Positions 18,725 through 28,991 are shown, numbered from the stretch's first letter. The stretch is 64,000 nucleotides of DNA from PFL42 sp963789825 (GCA_963789825.1 CAWBME010000005.1:281231-345230), one strand, 5' to 3'. Translations and numbers: made by a program. The notes: generated by a model from the sequence alone, not told the origin.

Positions 18725-19123
18725 TCAGGCCGCCAACAGCGGGCGGAACTTGTAGCCGTAGACCAGCATGCCGCGCTCGCCGTCCGAGCGCAGCCGGCGG
18801 GTAACCATCTCGACAGGCATGCCGATTTCCACCGACTGGTCCCCCAGGTCGGTGAGCTGAGCGGTCACCATCGGGCCCTCCGCCAGCCGAACCAGGGCGA
18901 CGGTGTAGGGGGCCGTCTCCTCATAGCCGGCGGGAGGCGTATGGACGGTGGTGAAGGAGTAGACCTCGCCCCGGCCGCTGAAGGCATAGGCCGTGCGCGC
19001 TTCCTGCCCGCAGTCCGGGCAGACGTCACGCGGCGGGAAGATCTTGACCTGGCAGTGCGGGCACATCTCGCCCACCAGGGAGTAGCGCTGCTGCCTCAAA
19101 CGCCAATGTCGGGATACTTCCAT
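18725..19123 (-). CDS. DUF35 Zn-ribbon/OB-fold acyl-CoA-binding protein
   Basis: 132 residues. A rubredoxin-like zinc ribbon (CPHCQVKIFPPRDVCPDCG, two CXXC pairs) is followed by an OB-fold with the motif GRGEVYSFTTVH. In the archaeal mevalonate complex this protein bridges thiolase and HMG-CoA synthase and binds CoA so that acetoacetyl-CoA is passed on directly. Its place between two thiolase-family genes and downstream of HMG-CoA synthase supports that role here. ATG preceded by AGAGGTG. Confidence 0.88.
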   Translation of the reverse strand: MEVSRHWRLRQQRYSLVGEMCPHCQVKIFPPRDVCPDCGQEARTAYAFSGRGEVYSFTTVHTPPAGYEETAPYTVALVRLAEGPMVTAQLTDLGDQSVEIGMPVEMVTRRLRSDGERGMLVYGYKFRPLLAA

Positions 19124-19196
19124 AAAGGCACCTCTTCCACGTTGTGCAGGCCGAGTCTAGGCCCGAGCCCCTGTCAAGAACTATCAGGCTGGCGCC

Positions 19197-20387
19197 TCAG
19201 CTCTCCATCCGGCTCAGGACGTGGGTGGCGGCGGTCGCCCCGGCTCCGCCGATGCACTGGGCAGCCCCAACCCGGGCCCCGGGGACCTGGTTTTCCCCCG
19301 CCCGTCCCTGGAGTTGCAGCGTCAGTTCCGCCAGCTGGTAGACCCCGGTGGCCCCGCCGGCATCGCCGCGGGCCTTCGACCCGCCGAAGGTCAGGATTGG
19401 CAGGCTGCCGCCGCGGCCGAACGCCCCCTCGCCGGCCAGATGCCAGGCCTGCCCGCGCGGTGCCAGGCCTGCCGCCTCCAGCGAGAGCGCAGCCTGGATG
19501 CTGAACAGGTCGTGCAGTTCGAACAGGTCCAGGTCATCCGGGGTGGCGCCGGCCTGGGCGAGGGCGCGTTGAAACGATAGCGATCCGGCAGGCATCGCCA
19601 GCGGGTCCGGCTGATCGTGCAGCGCGACCGGTGCCGTGGCCACGGCCGAGCCAGCAACGACAACCGATGGCCGGTCAGCAGTGCGCGGCAGCAAGCCGGC
19701 GCGGGTGAGCACCAGCGCCGCCGCACCGTCGGCCATCGGTGCGGCATCCAGCTGACCCACGGGTGGGGCGACGGGCCCAGCCTGGAGGTAGTCGGTCAGC
19801 GTGATCGCACGTCGGTAGATGGCGTTGGGGTTGGTGATGGCGTTCTGATGCGCCTGCAGGGAGAAGGGCGCCAGGGCTGCCTCGGGAGCGCCCGATTCGA
19901 GCAGGTAGCGGCGCATCAACAGCGCTGCCTGCGCCGCCGGTGTCATGCCCTGGACGGCCTCGAAATCGGCGTCGACGCTCATGGCAATGGCGGCGTCGAC
20001 CAGCGGACCGGTGCGGTCGGTGACCTTCTCGACTCCGACGACCAGCACGCAGTCGACCTGCCCGGAGAGCAGGGCCAGATATCCCTGGCGGAAGGCGACG
20101 CCCCCGGAGGCGCCTGCCGCTTCGAAGCTGAGGGCCTCGATCCCGCGCTGCCCGATGAAATCGGCGATCAGCACGCCGAGATGCGTCTGGCCGGACAAGG
20201 CGGGGGCATACATGTTGCCGACATAGAGCGCCTGGGGTTGCAGACCGCCGGCATCCTGCTGGGCGCGCTCCGTGGCGCGCAACGCCAGCTGGCGCAGCGA
20301 GACATCCCAATGCTCACCGACCGGCGTGATGCCCACGCCGGCGACGACGACCGCCTGATCGGGATCGGAAATGGCGCCGGCAGTCAT
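19197..20387 (-). CDS. Thiolase-like protein lacking catalytic Cys and His
   Basis: 396 residues of the same thiolase subfamily as the gene at the operon end, with HDLF and the GG-ARG-GATG frame preserved. The nucleophile position, Cys in active enzymes (ACASGG), is Gly here (AAGASGGVAF), and the catalytic GHP is replaced by GDA (SKARGDAGGATG). It is open over its full length, so it looks like a maintained pseudoenzyme, not a decaying copy. Its ATG overlaps the HMG-CoA synthase stop (ATGA), implying stoichiometric synthesis. Possible structural subunit of a thiolase/HMG-CoA synthase complex; this is inference. Confidence 0.85.
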   Translation of the reverse strand: MTAGAISDPDQAVVVAGVGITPVGEHWDVSLRQLALRATERAQQDAGGLQPQALYVGNMYAPALSGQTHLGVLIADFIGQRGIEALSFEAAGASGGVAFRQGYLALLSGQVDCVLVVGVEKVTDRTGPLVDAAIAMSVDADFEAVQGMTPAAQAALLMRRYLLESGAPEAALAPFSLQAHQNAITNPNAIYRRAITLTDYLQAGPVAPPVGQLDAAPMADGAAALVLTRAGLLPRTADRPSVVVAGSAVATAPVALHDQPDPLAMPAGSLSFQRALAQAGATPDDLDLFELHDLFSIQAALSLEAAGLAPRGQAWHLAGEGAFGRGGSLPILTFGGSKARGDAGGATGVYQLAELTLQLQGRAGENQVPGARVGAAQCIGGAGATAATHVLSRMES

Positions 20388-21457
20388 GTCATGGCCAGCG
20401 TGCCGCGGAAGCGCGCGTAGGTGGCGTAGTCGATCTCGGTGCGGCGCTCGATGTAGGTCTGGGTGCTGGGAGCGCGGCCGCGCCGATCGACCAGCCGCTC
20501 GGTGGCCACCAGATGGAAGGCGTCCGAGCCGGCGCCCGAGCCATACGAGACGAGCAGAATCCGGTCGCCCGGCCGGGCCAGGTCCAGCACGGCGGTCAAC
20601 CCCACCAGCGCCGAGCCGGCGTAGGTGTTGCCGATGAGCGGGACGAGCAGGCCGGGCGCGATCTGCTCAGGCTTGAAGCCCAGCGTCTTGCCGATGCGCT
20701 GAGGGAACTTGGTGTTCGGCTGGTGGAAGACGACGTAGGCGTAGTCAGAAGGGCGGGTGCCCAATCCGCGCAGCATGGCCTCCGCCGCCTCGGTGATGTG
20801 CTTGAAGTAGGCCGGCTCGCCGGTGAACCGCTCCCCGTGCTCGGGATACTTTTCGTGCGCCCGACGCCAGAAGTCGGGTGTGTCGGTGGCGTAGGACAGC
20901 GAGGCCTCGATCAGGCAGAGCGAAGTCTCCGCCGGACCGAGCAGGTAGGCTGCGCCGCCCGAGGCCGCGGTGTACTCCAGCGCGTCGCCCGGACGAGCTT
21001 GGGCGATGTCCATGCCGATCGCCAGGGCGTGCGGCGCCATGCCGGAACCGACGAAGCCAATGGCTGCCTGAAAGGCCTCGGTGCCGGCCTTGCAGGCGAA
21101 CTCCCAGTCGGCAGCCTGCGTGAAGGGCGTGGCGCCGATCGCTTCGGCCACCAGGGTTGAGGTGGGCTTGACCGCGTAGGGGTGCGACTCCGAACCGACC
21201 CAGACGGCGCGGATGGTGGAGGGATCGATGTCCGCCCGGGCCAGCGCGTTGCGGGCGGCCTCGATCGACATCGTCACAACGTCCTCATCCATCCCGGCGA
21301 CCGCCTTCTCCTTGACCGGCAGTCCAGCGGCGCCGGCGTGCCATACCCGGGCGACCTCGCGTGCCGGCAGGCGGTAGCGGGGGATATAGGCGCCATAGCC
21401 GACGATGCCGACTGGGCGGACCGGCCGCAGCAGGGGGGTTGGTCCAGCTTCTGTCAT
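20384..21457 (-). CDS. Hydroxymethylglutaryl-CoA synthase (archaeal type)
   Basis: Adds acetyl-CoA to acetoacetyl-CoA to give HMG-CoA. The 357-residue product begins MTEAGPTPLL and shows the general-base region LPVKEKAVAGMDED, the catalytic Cys in EFACKAGTEAFQAA, and the His in VVFHQPNTKFPQRIGK. The sequence resembles the archaeal/bacterial HMG-CoA synthase group associated with DUF35 proteins. The ATG at 21457 with GGGAG upstream was chosen over one 21 codons earlier. It starts 31 bases after the reductase stop and overlaps the next gene by four bases. Confidence 0.92.
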   Translation of the reverse strand: MTEAGPTPLLRPVRPVGIVGYGAYIPRYRLPAREVARVWHAGAAGLPVKEKAVAGMDEDVVTMSIEAARNALARADIDPSTIRAVWVGSESHPYAVKPTSTLVAEAIGATPFTQAADWEFACKAGTEAFQAAIGFVGSGMAPHALAIGMDIAQARPGDALEYTAASGGAAYLLGPAETSLCLIEASLSYATDTPDFWRRAHEKYPEHGERFTGEPAYFKHITEAAEAMLRGLGTRPSDYAYVVFHQPNTKFPQRIGKTLGFKPEQIAPGLLVPLIGNTYAGSALVGLTAVLDLARPGDRILLVSYGSGAGSDAFHLVATERLVDRRGRAPSTQTYIERRTEIDYATYARFRGTLAMT

Positions 21458-21488
21458 AGGGAAAGCTCCCGGTTCCGCAGCCGCCGCC

Positions 21489-22796
<1,308 letters not shown>

Positions 22797-22909
22797 GGGC
22801 GGATCCGCGTCTGGCATCGCCCGGTTTATAGGCTGTCCAAGCTGGCAAAAGCTATCAGCCTGGGTGCCGCCCCTGCGGCGGGCGAGGATAGGGTAGAATC
22901 CGCAGGCGG

Positions 22910-24700
22910 ATGAGACCAGCGGTGAGCCCGGACCCACGTCCAGCACGCAACAACCCCTCGCACAATGCCCTGCCGGCGACCGACCCAATCGAGTCGATGC
23001 GGTCCCTTCACCGCGCCACCCTCAGCCTGTACTCCGATCTCTCGCTGGATGGTGTGTTGCACCGGATCACCAGCGCCGCCCGCGAACTCTCCGGCGCGGA
23101 GTACGCCGCCCTGGGGATCCCGGACGGACACGGAGGGCTTGAGAAGTTCATCCCGGTCGGGATGAGCGAGGAACAAATCCAACGCATCGATCATCACCCG
23201 GTCGGGGAGGGGCTGATCGGGGAAATGCTGCGGCGAGGCGAAAGCATCCGCCTGGACAACCTGTCCCAGCACCCGAAGTCGATCGGGTTTCCGCTCGGCC
23301 ATCCGCCGATGCGCTCGTTCCTCGGCGTGCCAATCTCCGCCTATGGCCGGTCGATTGGGCAGCTCTACCTCACCGAGAAACGCGGCGACGCAGCCTTCAC
23401 CGAGGAAGACCAGCGCCTGATCGAGATGCTGGCCTCGCATGCCGCAGCCGCCATCGAAAACGCCAGGTTGTACCGGCAGGTGTTGGAGAGCGAAAAGGAG
23501 CTGTCCCAGCGCAACGAGGAACTCGAACTGTTCAACACCCTGGCTACCGCAGTGAGCTCGGCGCTCGAGCTGGATGAGCTGCTGGAGTCGATGCTGCCGC
23601 ATGTGATTCAGCTGTTCGGCGCGGAGGCGGGCGAAGTCTTTCTGCGCGAGGAAGGCACGAGCGCCTACCGCCTGGCGCTGCTCAAGGGCGACAGCCCGCG
23701 CCCGTTCTGGGAGCTGGACCACTTCCATCTGGGCGAGGGATTCGTCGGGGGTGTGGCACTGGCCGGCAAACCCGCCTGGACCGATAACCTGTCGGACGAG
23801 CCGCGCTTCCTCTCCCCGGCCTTGGCGCGTTCAGGGTTCGAGGCGCTGGTCGGCGTACCGCTCACGGCGCGCGGCCAGGTGGTGGGTGTGCTCGACATGG
23901 CCTTCCGCTCGCCGCGGCGGATCACCTCGCGCGAGGCCGGCCTGCTGGAAGCGGTGGGCGCAGGCGTCGGCGTGGCGGTGGACAATGCCCGTCTCTACCG
24001 CGATGCTCGGCGGCTGGCTGTGCTCGAGGAGCGCGAGCGCATCGGGATGGACCTGCACGACGGGATCATCCAATCGATCTACGCCGTGGGTCTGAACCTG
24101 GAGTCCGCTCGCCTGCTGTTCGATGACTCCGCCGAGAAAGCCATGGAGCTGATCCCTCAGGCGATCGATGCTCTCAATGCCACCATCCGCGACATCCGCA
24201 ATTACATCCTCGACCTGCAGCCCAGCCGCATTCCGACAGGCGATCTGGCCAAGGCACTGGGACGCCTGGTGCGTGAGTTCCGCGCCAACACGCTCTCCGA
24301 GACCGATCTGCAATTGGAGGCGGCGGCGCTGGTGAGGCTGGCGCCGGAGGTCTCGACCTCGCTGTTCATGATTGCCCAGGAAGCGCTGGCCAACGTCGCC
24401 AAACACGCCCGCGCCTCGCGCGCCTGGGTCAGCCTGCGCATGATCGGCGGAGAGGTTTGCCTGCAGATCATCGACAACGGTGGCGGGTTCGACGCCGAGC
24501 ATGCCTCCCGCGTGCTGGGCCATGGCATGTCGAACATGGCTTCCCGGGCACGGCAGATCGACGGCGAACTGGAAGTGGTTTCGGAGCCAGGCGAAGGCAC
24601 GACGTTGACCGTGCGCCTGCCGGGACAAAGCGGTAACGTGCCGCTACCGGTAGGCTCGCAGACCGAAGAAGGCAGCTCCTCGCTCGATTCCTCGCTCTGA
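22910..24700 (+). CDS. GAF-GAF sensor histidine kinase, NarL/DesK type (HisKA_3)
   Basis: 596-residue cytoplasmic kinase without membrane segments. Two GAF domains (about residues 30-190 and 205-365) are each followed by the AAAIENARLYR-type helix. Then come the HisKA_3 dimerisation helix with the phosphorylated His in RERIGMDLHDGIIQS and a HATPase_c domain (N-box ALANVAKHARAS, G1 DNGGGFD, G2 GHGMSNM). The architecture matches kinases that sense redox, gas or small ligands. The HMG-CoA reductase operon is divergent. A stand-alone receiver follows 86 bases downstream and is the natural partner, although it lacks the phospho-acceptor Asp. A TAGAAT (22894-22899) lies close to the ATG; a later start at MRSLHRATL is possible. 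Confidence 0.9.
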   Translation: MRPAVSPDPRPARNNPSHNALPATDPIESMRSLHRATLSLYSDLSLDGVLHRITSAARELSGAEYAALGIPDGHGGLEKFIPVGMSEEQIQRIDHHPVGEGLIGEMLRRGESIRLDNLSQHPKSIGFPLGHPPMRSFLGVPISAYGRSIGQLYLTEKRGDAAFTEEDQRLIEMLASHAAAAIENARLYRQVLESEKELSQRNEELELFNTLATAVSSALELDELLESMLPHVIQLFGAEAGEVFLREEGTSAYRLALLKGDSPRPFWELDHFHLGEGFVGGVALAGKPAWTDNLSDEPRFLSPALARSGFEALVGVPLTARGQVVGVLDMAFRSPRRITSREAGLLEAVGAGVGVAVDNARLYRDARRLAVLEERERIGMDLHDGIIQSIYAVGLNLESARLLFDDSAEKAMELIPQAIDALNATIRDIRNYILDLQPSRIPTGDLAKALGRLVREFRANTLSETDLQLEAAALVRLAPEVSTSLFMIAQEALANVAKHARASRAWVSLRMIGGEVCLQIIDNGGGFDAEHASRVLGHGMSNMASRARQIDGELEVVSEPGEGTTLTVRLPGQSGNVPLPVGSQTEEGSSSLDSSL

Positions 24701-24786
24701 TAGGTGGCCTGTCACAAGGGGACAGGTATCACTACAGCCCATCTGCCCGGCTTCCTATACTGAAGGCTGCCGGGGGATGGCCTGAC

Positions 24787-25155
24787 GTGAATCCGGCCTT
24801 GGTCTACATTGTCGACGAGCACGAACCCGTTCGGGGTGCCCTGGCCGAACGGCTCGGGCGCGCCGAGGGGATCGCCATCCTCGGTCACTCGGGGGAGGTC
24901 GGCCAGGTCATGCAGGACACGCTCGACGACCACCCCGATGTCGTGCTGCTGGAAATCAAGCGCACCGACGGCATGGGCGTCGAGCTGCTGCGCCAGCTGA
25001 CGCACCTTCCCGACCCACCGCAAGTGATCGTCCTGACCTCGTATCCAACGGAGTGGGAAAAGGATGCGGCCCGCCGTGCGGGGGCCGCCGCGTACCTGCT
25101 GAAGGAGATCGACTCGGACGAGTTGATCCGTTACATCGAGGACATCGCCGGCTGA
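24787..25155 (+). CDS. Stand-alone receiver domain with Glu at the phosphorylation site
   Basis: 122 residues, one CheY-like receiver and no output domain. The acidic pair is present (Asp10-Glu11 in VYIVDEHEP), as are the switch Thr84 (VIVLTSYP) and Lys106 (AYLLKEID). The phospho-acceptor position reads VVLLEIKRTDG, with Glu56 instead of Asp; the codon is GAA, so a single-base reading error from GAC/GAT cannot be excluded. Asp-to-Glu often mimics the phosphorylated state, so it may be always on or respond by another route. GTG start with GGGGGAT upstream, directly after the histidine kinase gene. Confidence 0.82.
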   Translation: MNPALVYIVDEHEPVRGALAERLGRAEGIAILGHSGEVGQVMQDTLDDHPDVVLLEIKRTDGMGVELLRQLTHLPDPPQVIVLTSYPTEWEKDAARRAGAAAYLLKEIDSDELIRYIEDIAG

Positions 25156-25189
25156 CCGCCGGCGGGCGGCGTCCGCCCGGGCGCCGAGG

Positions 25190-25387
25190 CTAGCTTCTCA
25201 AGTACTGCGTCTTGAGAAAGTAGTCCAGCCAGATGAAGGTCAGGCTGGCGAACGCCAGGCAGATCAACAGCGCATTGCTCAGCGAGAACTTGTCCAGTGT
25301 GGTGTTGAAGGCCAGGATCGCCCCGGCGCTGGCGGCGAGGCCAACGACCAGCGAGATCCCCCAGACAGCTGCACGACGAACCCTCAT
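25190..25387 (-). CDS. Small two-helix membrane protein
   Basis: 65 residues with two hydrophobic segments (about residues 6-27 and 38-55) and short charged ends. ATG at 25387 with GGAG nine bases upstream; an in-frame extension further upstream lacks a ribosome site. Convergent with the receiver gene. Not recognised as a named family. Confidence 0.6.
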   Translation of the reverse strand: MRVRRAAVWGISLVVGLAASAGAILAFNTTLDKFSLSNALLICLAFASLTFIWLDYFLKTQYLRS

Positions 25388-25450
25388 GGCTGACCACTCC
25401 CAAATCCGAGTAACTCGGGTGATTTTACCGGCCACCACGCCGACCGTCAA

Positions 25451-25785
25451 GCTCCGGAGGAGATCCCGGCAAAGCAGGACGCCCGGTCCTTACCCCCGCC
25501 TCCGTTGGAGCGAGCCCAGGCGCGCCCGCCCGGGCTGACCTGGCCTCCTGCCTCACTGGCGTGCCCGTCTCCGCCGTCGGGTGCGGCCTCGCGCATGCCA
25601 GCCCAGCGGATTGCAGGCCGTCAGCGGAACAGCGCACCTTCGGGGAGCGACGGACCGAAGCGATGTGAAGTGGAGTGAGCGAATGGGCATGGCCGCGGCC
25701 GGGGCGCTCCGGGCCCCGACCTGCGACTTCGACTGACTCAGCGCGTTGCGCTCAAGGGTAGCTGCGCAGGCGTGAGCCTTCGAGG
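25451..25785. other. Non-coding stretch, no gene recognised
   Basis: GC-rich spacer between the small membrane protein gene and the redoxin stop codon. Open frames across it are compositionally implausible as protein. No RNA gene or clear terminator seen. Confidence 0.35.
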
Positions 25786-26283
25786 TCAAGAGGGCCCAGG
25801 GTGTGACGGCTCTTCCTGGTGCAGCTCCCGCAGGATCTCCAGGATCTCGGCGTTCTCGGGAATCTCCGACATGGAATGACCGTAGTGGGCATAGCGGGCG
25901 GTTCCCTGGCGGTCGACGATCACCTGCGCCGGCATGCGCCCCAACTTGAACAGGTTGACCTCCTGCCCGAACAGCCGGAGCACCTTGTGCTCGGGATCGG
26001 GAAGGCCGATGAACGGCAGGTCGTGCTCGGCCCAGTAGGCGCGAAAGGCGTCGGCGGTGTCTGGCCCAACGACGACGATCTCGGCGCCGGCGGCGACAAA
26101 CTGGGGATGGTCCAGGCGCAACTGCGCCATGTGCCGGCGGCAGAACGGTCAGGTGAAGCCGCGATTGAAAACCAGGACGAGCGCCTTCTCCCTCGACAGG
26201 TCGGACAGGCGGAACGACTTGCCAGTGAAGTCCTGGAGTTCGAAATCCGGCGCCGGCAGACCCAGGGCGGCCTTGGGGCTCAT
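25786..26283 (-). CDS. Redoxin (AhpC/TSA, peroxiredoxin-like) with in-frame UGA: probable selenoprotein
   Basis: Read through one UGA this is a 165-residue thioredoxin-fold protein of the peroxiredoxin-like family: LGLPAPDFELQDFTGKSFRL, LVLVFNRGFT-U-PFCRRHM, then an intact second half (IVVVGPDTADAFRAYW, LPFIGLPDPEHKVLRLFG, PAQVIVDRQGTARYAHYG). UGA (26151-26149) stands at residue 45, exactly where homologues have the first Cys of CPFC, giving U45-P-F-C48. A GC hairpin with GU at its apex starts 20 bases after the UGA. The frame is clean on both sides. The ATG has GGAGGT six bases upstream. It should reduce peroxides or disulfides in the cytoplasm. Without selenocysteine decoding it would stop at 44 residues. 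Last gene of the SDR/PPOX/hydrolase operon. Confidence 0.82.
26115..26128 (-). promoter_or_regulatory. Bacterial SECIS-like hairpin after the UGA codon
   Basis: On the mRNA GGCGCA (26128-26123) pairs with UGCGCC (26120-26115) around G-U; realistically this is a five-pair stem GGCGC/GCGCC with an AGUU tetraloop. SelB recognises bacterial SECIS hairpins by a G-U in the apical loop, some 16-37 bases after UGA. Here 26 bases separate the UGA from the loop G. Prediction only. Confidence 0.65.
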
Positions 26284-27294
26284 GGCAACACCTCCACGTT
26301 CGATGCGACTGCAGCACGGGTGAACGAATTCGAGATGGCCCTGCAGGAACTGCCGCAGCACGGGCAGCAAGGCCTGCGGGCACTCCTCCTGCGGAAGGTG
26401 GCCGCACTCGGGCAGCACGACCCATCCTGCCCCCGGGATCAGCTCGGCGACGCGCTGGCTGTCCTCGGGCGGTACGATCTGATCGCTGGCCCCGGTGACC
26501 ACCAGTGTGGGAACCGAGACCTCGGGCAGGCGGGCTTCCAGCCCAAGCGGCTGGCTGGCTCGCCTCAGCTCCCACAGCGCAACGTCCCAATGGTCGGCCC
26601 GGAGAGGCTTATCGTATCCCTGGCGGATCTCGGGCGTGATGCGGCTTGGATCGTGCCAGGCCAGGTCCAGCAACATCCGACTTCTCCCAATGAAGGTGCG
26701 CGCAATCAGCGGGCCGAGGCGATCGATCGGCGGCAGGCGATAGAGCCACGTCGGGCCCGGTGGCCCCCCAACCTCGAGCACCGCCGGGGAGATCAACACC
26801 AGGCCGAGCACGCGTTCCGGATGCTCCAGCGCCGCTTGGACGGCGATCGCTCCCCCGGCGGAGTTGCCCACCAGCACGGCCTGTTCGATAGACTGCGAGT
26901 CCATCAATTCCAGCAGCAGGTCGACCTGCGCCTCGGCGCTGTATGGGCTCTCAGCCTGCCACGTCCCGGGCAGCGGGCGTTCGGTCAGTCCGAACGCCGG
27001 ACGGTCGTAGGCGATCACGCTGCCGGACTGTGCCAGAGGCTCGAGCACCTCGTGCCAACTGAACAGGCTGGCGCCAAAGCCGTGCAGCAGGATGATGGCC
27101 GGCTCGCCATCGCCGGCGGCTTTGAAGTGCACGCGCAGGTCGTTGGCCGTGGCGAACTGGCTGTCGGGATCGGCCAGACTGGCGGGAGGCACGCTGTCAG
27201 GCAGTTCTGGAATCGGGATCACCATGGGCAGTGCCAGGAGAGCCAGCAGCAACAGACCCAGCAGGATGGCAACCCCGCGGATGGCGGTGGTCAT
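26280..27294 (-). CDS. Alpha/beta hydrolase, membrane-anchored
   Basis: Serine hydrolase of the alpha/beta fold, about 337 residues, with an N-terminal hydrophobic anchor (residues about 6-25). Catalytic elements: oxyanion HGFGAS, nucleophile elbow VLVGNSAGG, acid in VTGASDQIVPPE, His in PECGHLPQEE. It resembles the haloperoxidase/C-C bond hydrolase group; substrate unknown. The annotated frame runs without a stop into the redoxin. A one-base gain near the 3' end, as seen in many genes here, would place the stop at 26282-26280 in an ATGA overlap with the redoxin start, the same joint used between other genes of this operon. I favour separate proteins over a fusion. The start overlaps the preceding hydrolase stop (ATGA). 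Confidence 0.82.
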
Positions 27295-28044
27295 GGCCGG
27301 GCGCCGTCGACTTCGGCCAGAAGGGCAAGGGTTGCTTGCACGACCAGGTCCTGCTGCTGGTCGGGCGAAATGGCCGCCGGGTGCGAGCCGGGCTGCGGCG
27401 GATAGCGGCCGAATTGGGCGTGATTCCCTCCGACGATCTCGACGTAGTGGGTGTGCAGCCGGAATCACGGCACGACGAGCGCGGCGATGGTCTCGGGCTG
27501 GACCAGCCGATCGTCCGTTGCCGTAGATCGATGGTGCGCGGGAATGGTCAGCCGGGAGAGGTCATCGTCATCGGCGGGAATGGCGGCCCACAGCACCAGG
27601 CCGGTCGCACGCGTTCGGGTGTTGCGGACAAAGCGGGCGGCGGCAATCGCCCCGCCGAGGGAGTGCCCGGCCAATGACCCACTGCCGAATTGCGGGAAGG
27701 CCTGCATCGCGGCCTGACGGCCGCGTTGGGCGCCAGCAAGGCAAGATTGAACGGCATGGGGACGGTCAGGATGGTGATAGCCTCGATCGGCGATCGCCGC
27801 GCACCGTTCGGCGTAGATGCGCGGATCGACCCGGGCGCCCGGGTACAGGATCGAGACCGGTGGCGCGCGCTCGGTGCCGGCAGGAAGGCGATCCATGGAT
27901 CGAGCTGCACGGCCAGTCTGGCTTCGGCGACCAGCGCGGCAAGCGCCTCGGGCTCCGGTTGCGCCGGGGTCCAGACCCAGATGGCGCACCCACCAGCAGC
28001 GCCGCTCAGGGCAGCCCGCCAGGAGGATGAGCAATACGCTCCAT
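27291..28044 (-). CDS. Alpha/beta hydrolase (Abhydrolase_5-like), paralogue B, multiple frame breaks
   Basis: Signal or anchor segment (MERLLILLAGC...) followed by SILYPGARVDPRIYAERCAAI, ITILTVPMPFNLALLAP, the elbow LAGHSLGGAIAA, GLVLWAAIPADDDDLS, and the catalytic-His block HYVEIVGGNHAQFGRY. The parts lie in all three frames with roughly eight changes over 750 bases, so it is either a pseudogene or a hotspot of sequence error. Order and spacing are still those of the neighbouring paralogue A. An in-frame TGA at 27467-27465 is better explained by a frame change than by recoding. Its stop overlaps the next hydrolase start (ATGA). Confidence 0.6.
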
Positions 28045-28096
28045 CTCGCCCTCTCGCGCGCTTGCGTCCATCAGTCGAGGGTCGACAGCCAGATGC

Positions 28097-28973
28097 TCAC
28101 GTGCGTAGGCCGGCCGGGCATCGCGTGGAAGGCAGGTGCCGACGCCGACGACTACCATCGATCCGCACCTCGCTGGCCAAGCCGTCAGGCGCATCCGGCC
28201 GAGATCGCGAAGCCCTATGCCGGTCTCCATCGACACGCTGGAGCAAGGCCAGCGTGGCCGCATCAATATGATCCCACTGTTCGTTGGCGGAGATGGTCGC
28301 CGGATTGTCGCCGGTCTGCGGCCCATAGTCGCCGAACTGGGCGTGGTTGCCTCCAGCAATCTCGACGAAGGCCGTGTCCGCTGGGAGCAAGGCCTCGAGG
28401 CAGGATGGTCATCGGGTCGGACGAGGCCATCGAGCGAGCCGGAGATCGAGGCCGCCGGCAGGCCGCTGGTCGAGAGGTCGTCGCCGCCGGCAGGATAGGC
28501 GGCCCACAGCACGAGGCCATCCGTCCGATCCGGATGCTGTGCGGCGAAGTTGGCGGCCATGGCGCCGCCCAACGAGTGGCCGCCGACCACCCAGCGTTCG
28601 ATCCCAGGATATGCCTGCATCACTTCCAGCGCGCGGCCGGGAGCGAACACGGCCAGGTTGAGCGGCATCGGCACGATCACCGTGAGATAGCCGGCCTCGG
28701 CCAGGCGGCGTGCAGTGACGGCGTAGGCACGCGGATCGACACGGCCGCCCGGGTACAGGATCAGCGCCGGTCGGCTTGGGCTCGGCGGGGGTGAAGGTGA
28801 TCCATGGGATCCTGTGAGACTTCGACTTGGCCGTCGGAGACCAGGGCGGCCAACGCCGCCGCTTGCGGCTGCGCCGCGTCCGATGCCCACACGGTGAAGG
28901 CAAGAACGGCGAGGCAGATCACTGCCGCCAGGCCCGCCAGCAGCCACAGTCCTTTGCGCACCACGGGTCTCAT
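28097..28973 (-). CDS. Alpha/beta hydrolase (Abhydrolase_5-like), paralogue A, several frame breaks
   Basis: N-terminal anchor MRPVVRKGLWLLAGLAAVICL, then WITFTPAEPKPT, ALILYPGGRVDPRAYA, TVIVPMPLNLAVFAPGRA, nucleophile elbow VVGGHSLGGAMAANFA, LVLWAAYPAGGDDLS and VEIAGGNHAQFGDYG with the probable catalytic His. One-base gains near 28804 and 28772 restore the first half; at least one more change lies near 28400. The stop is uncertain: the last frame runs to 28097. Close paralogue of the next gene, so a tandem duplication. ATG with GGAGGCGG upstream. Esterase or lipase-like; substrate unknown. Confidence 0.65.
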
Positions 28974-28991
28974 GCGAAACCGCCTCCGTGA

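Noticed and set aside
27465..27467. Second in-frame TGA (LVVP-UGA-FRLHTHYVEIVGG) as another selenocysteine in hydrolase B
   Set aside because: The position is not a Cys in the paralogue, and shifting frame restores a better match (RAVIPAAH...HYVEIVGGNH). The gene has many frame changes, so a frame error explains it.
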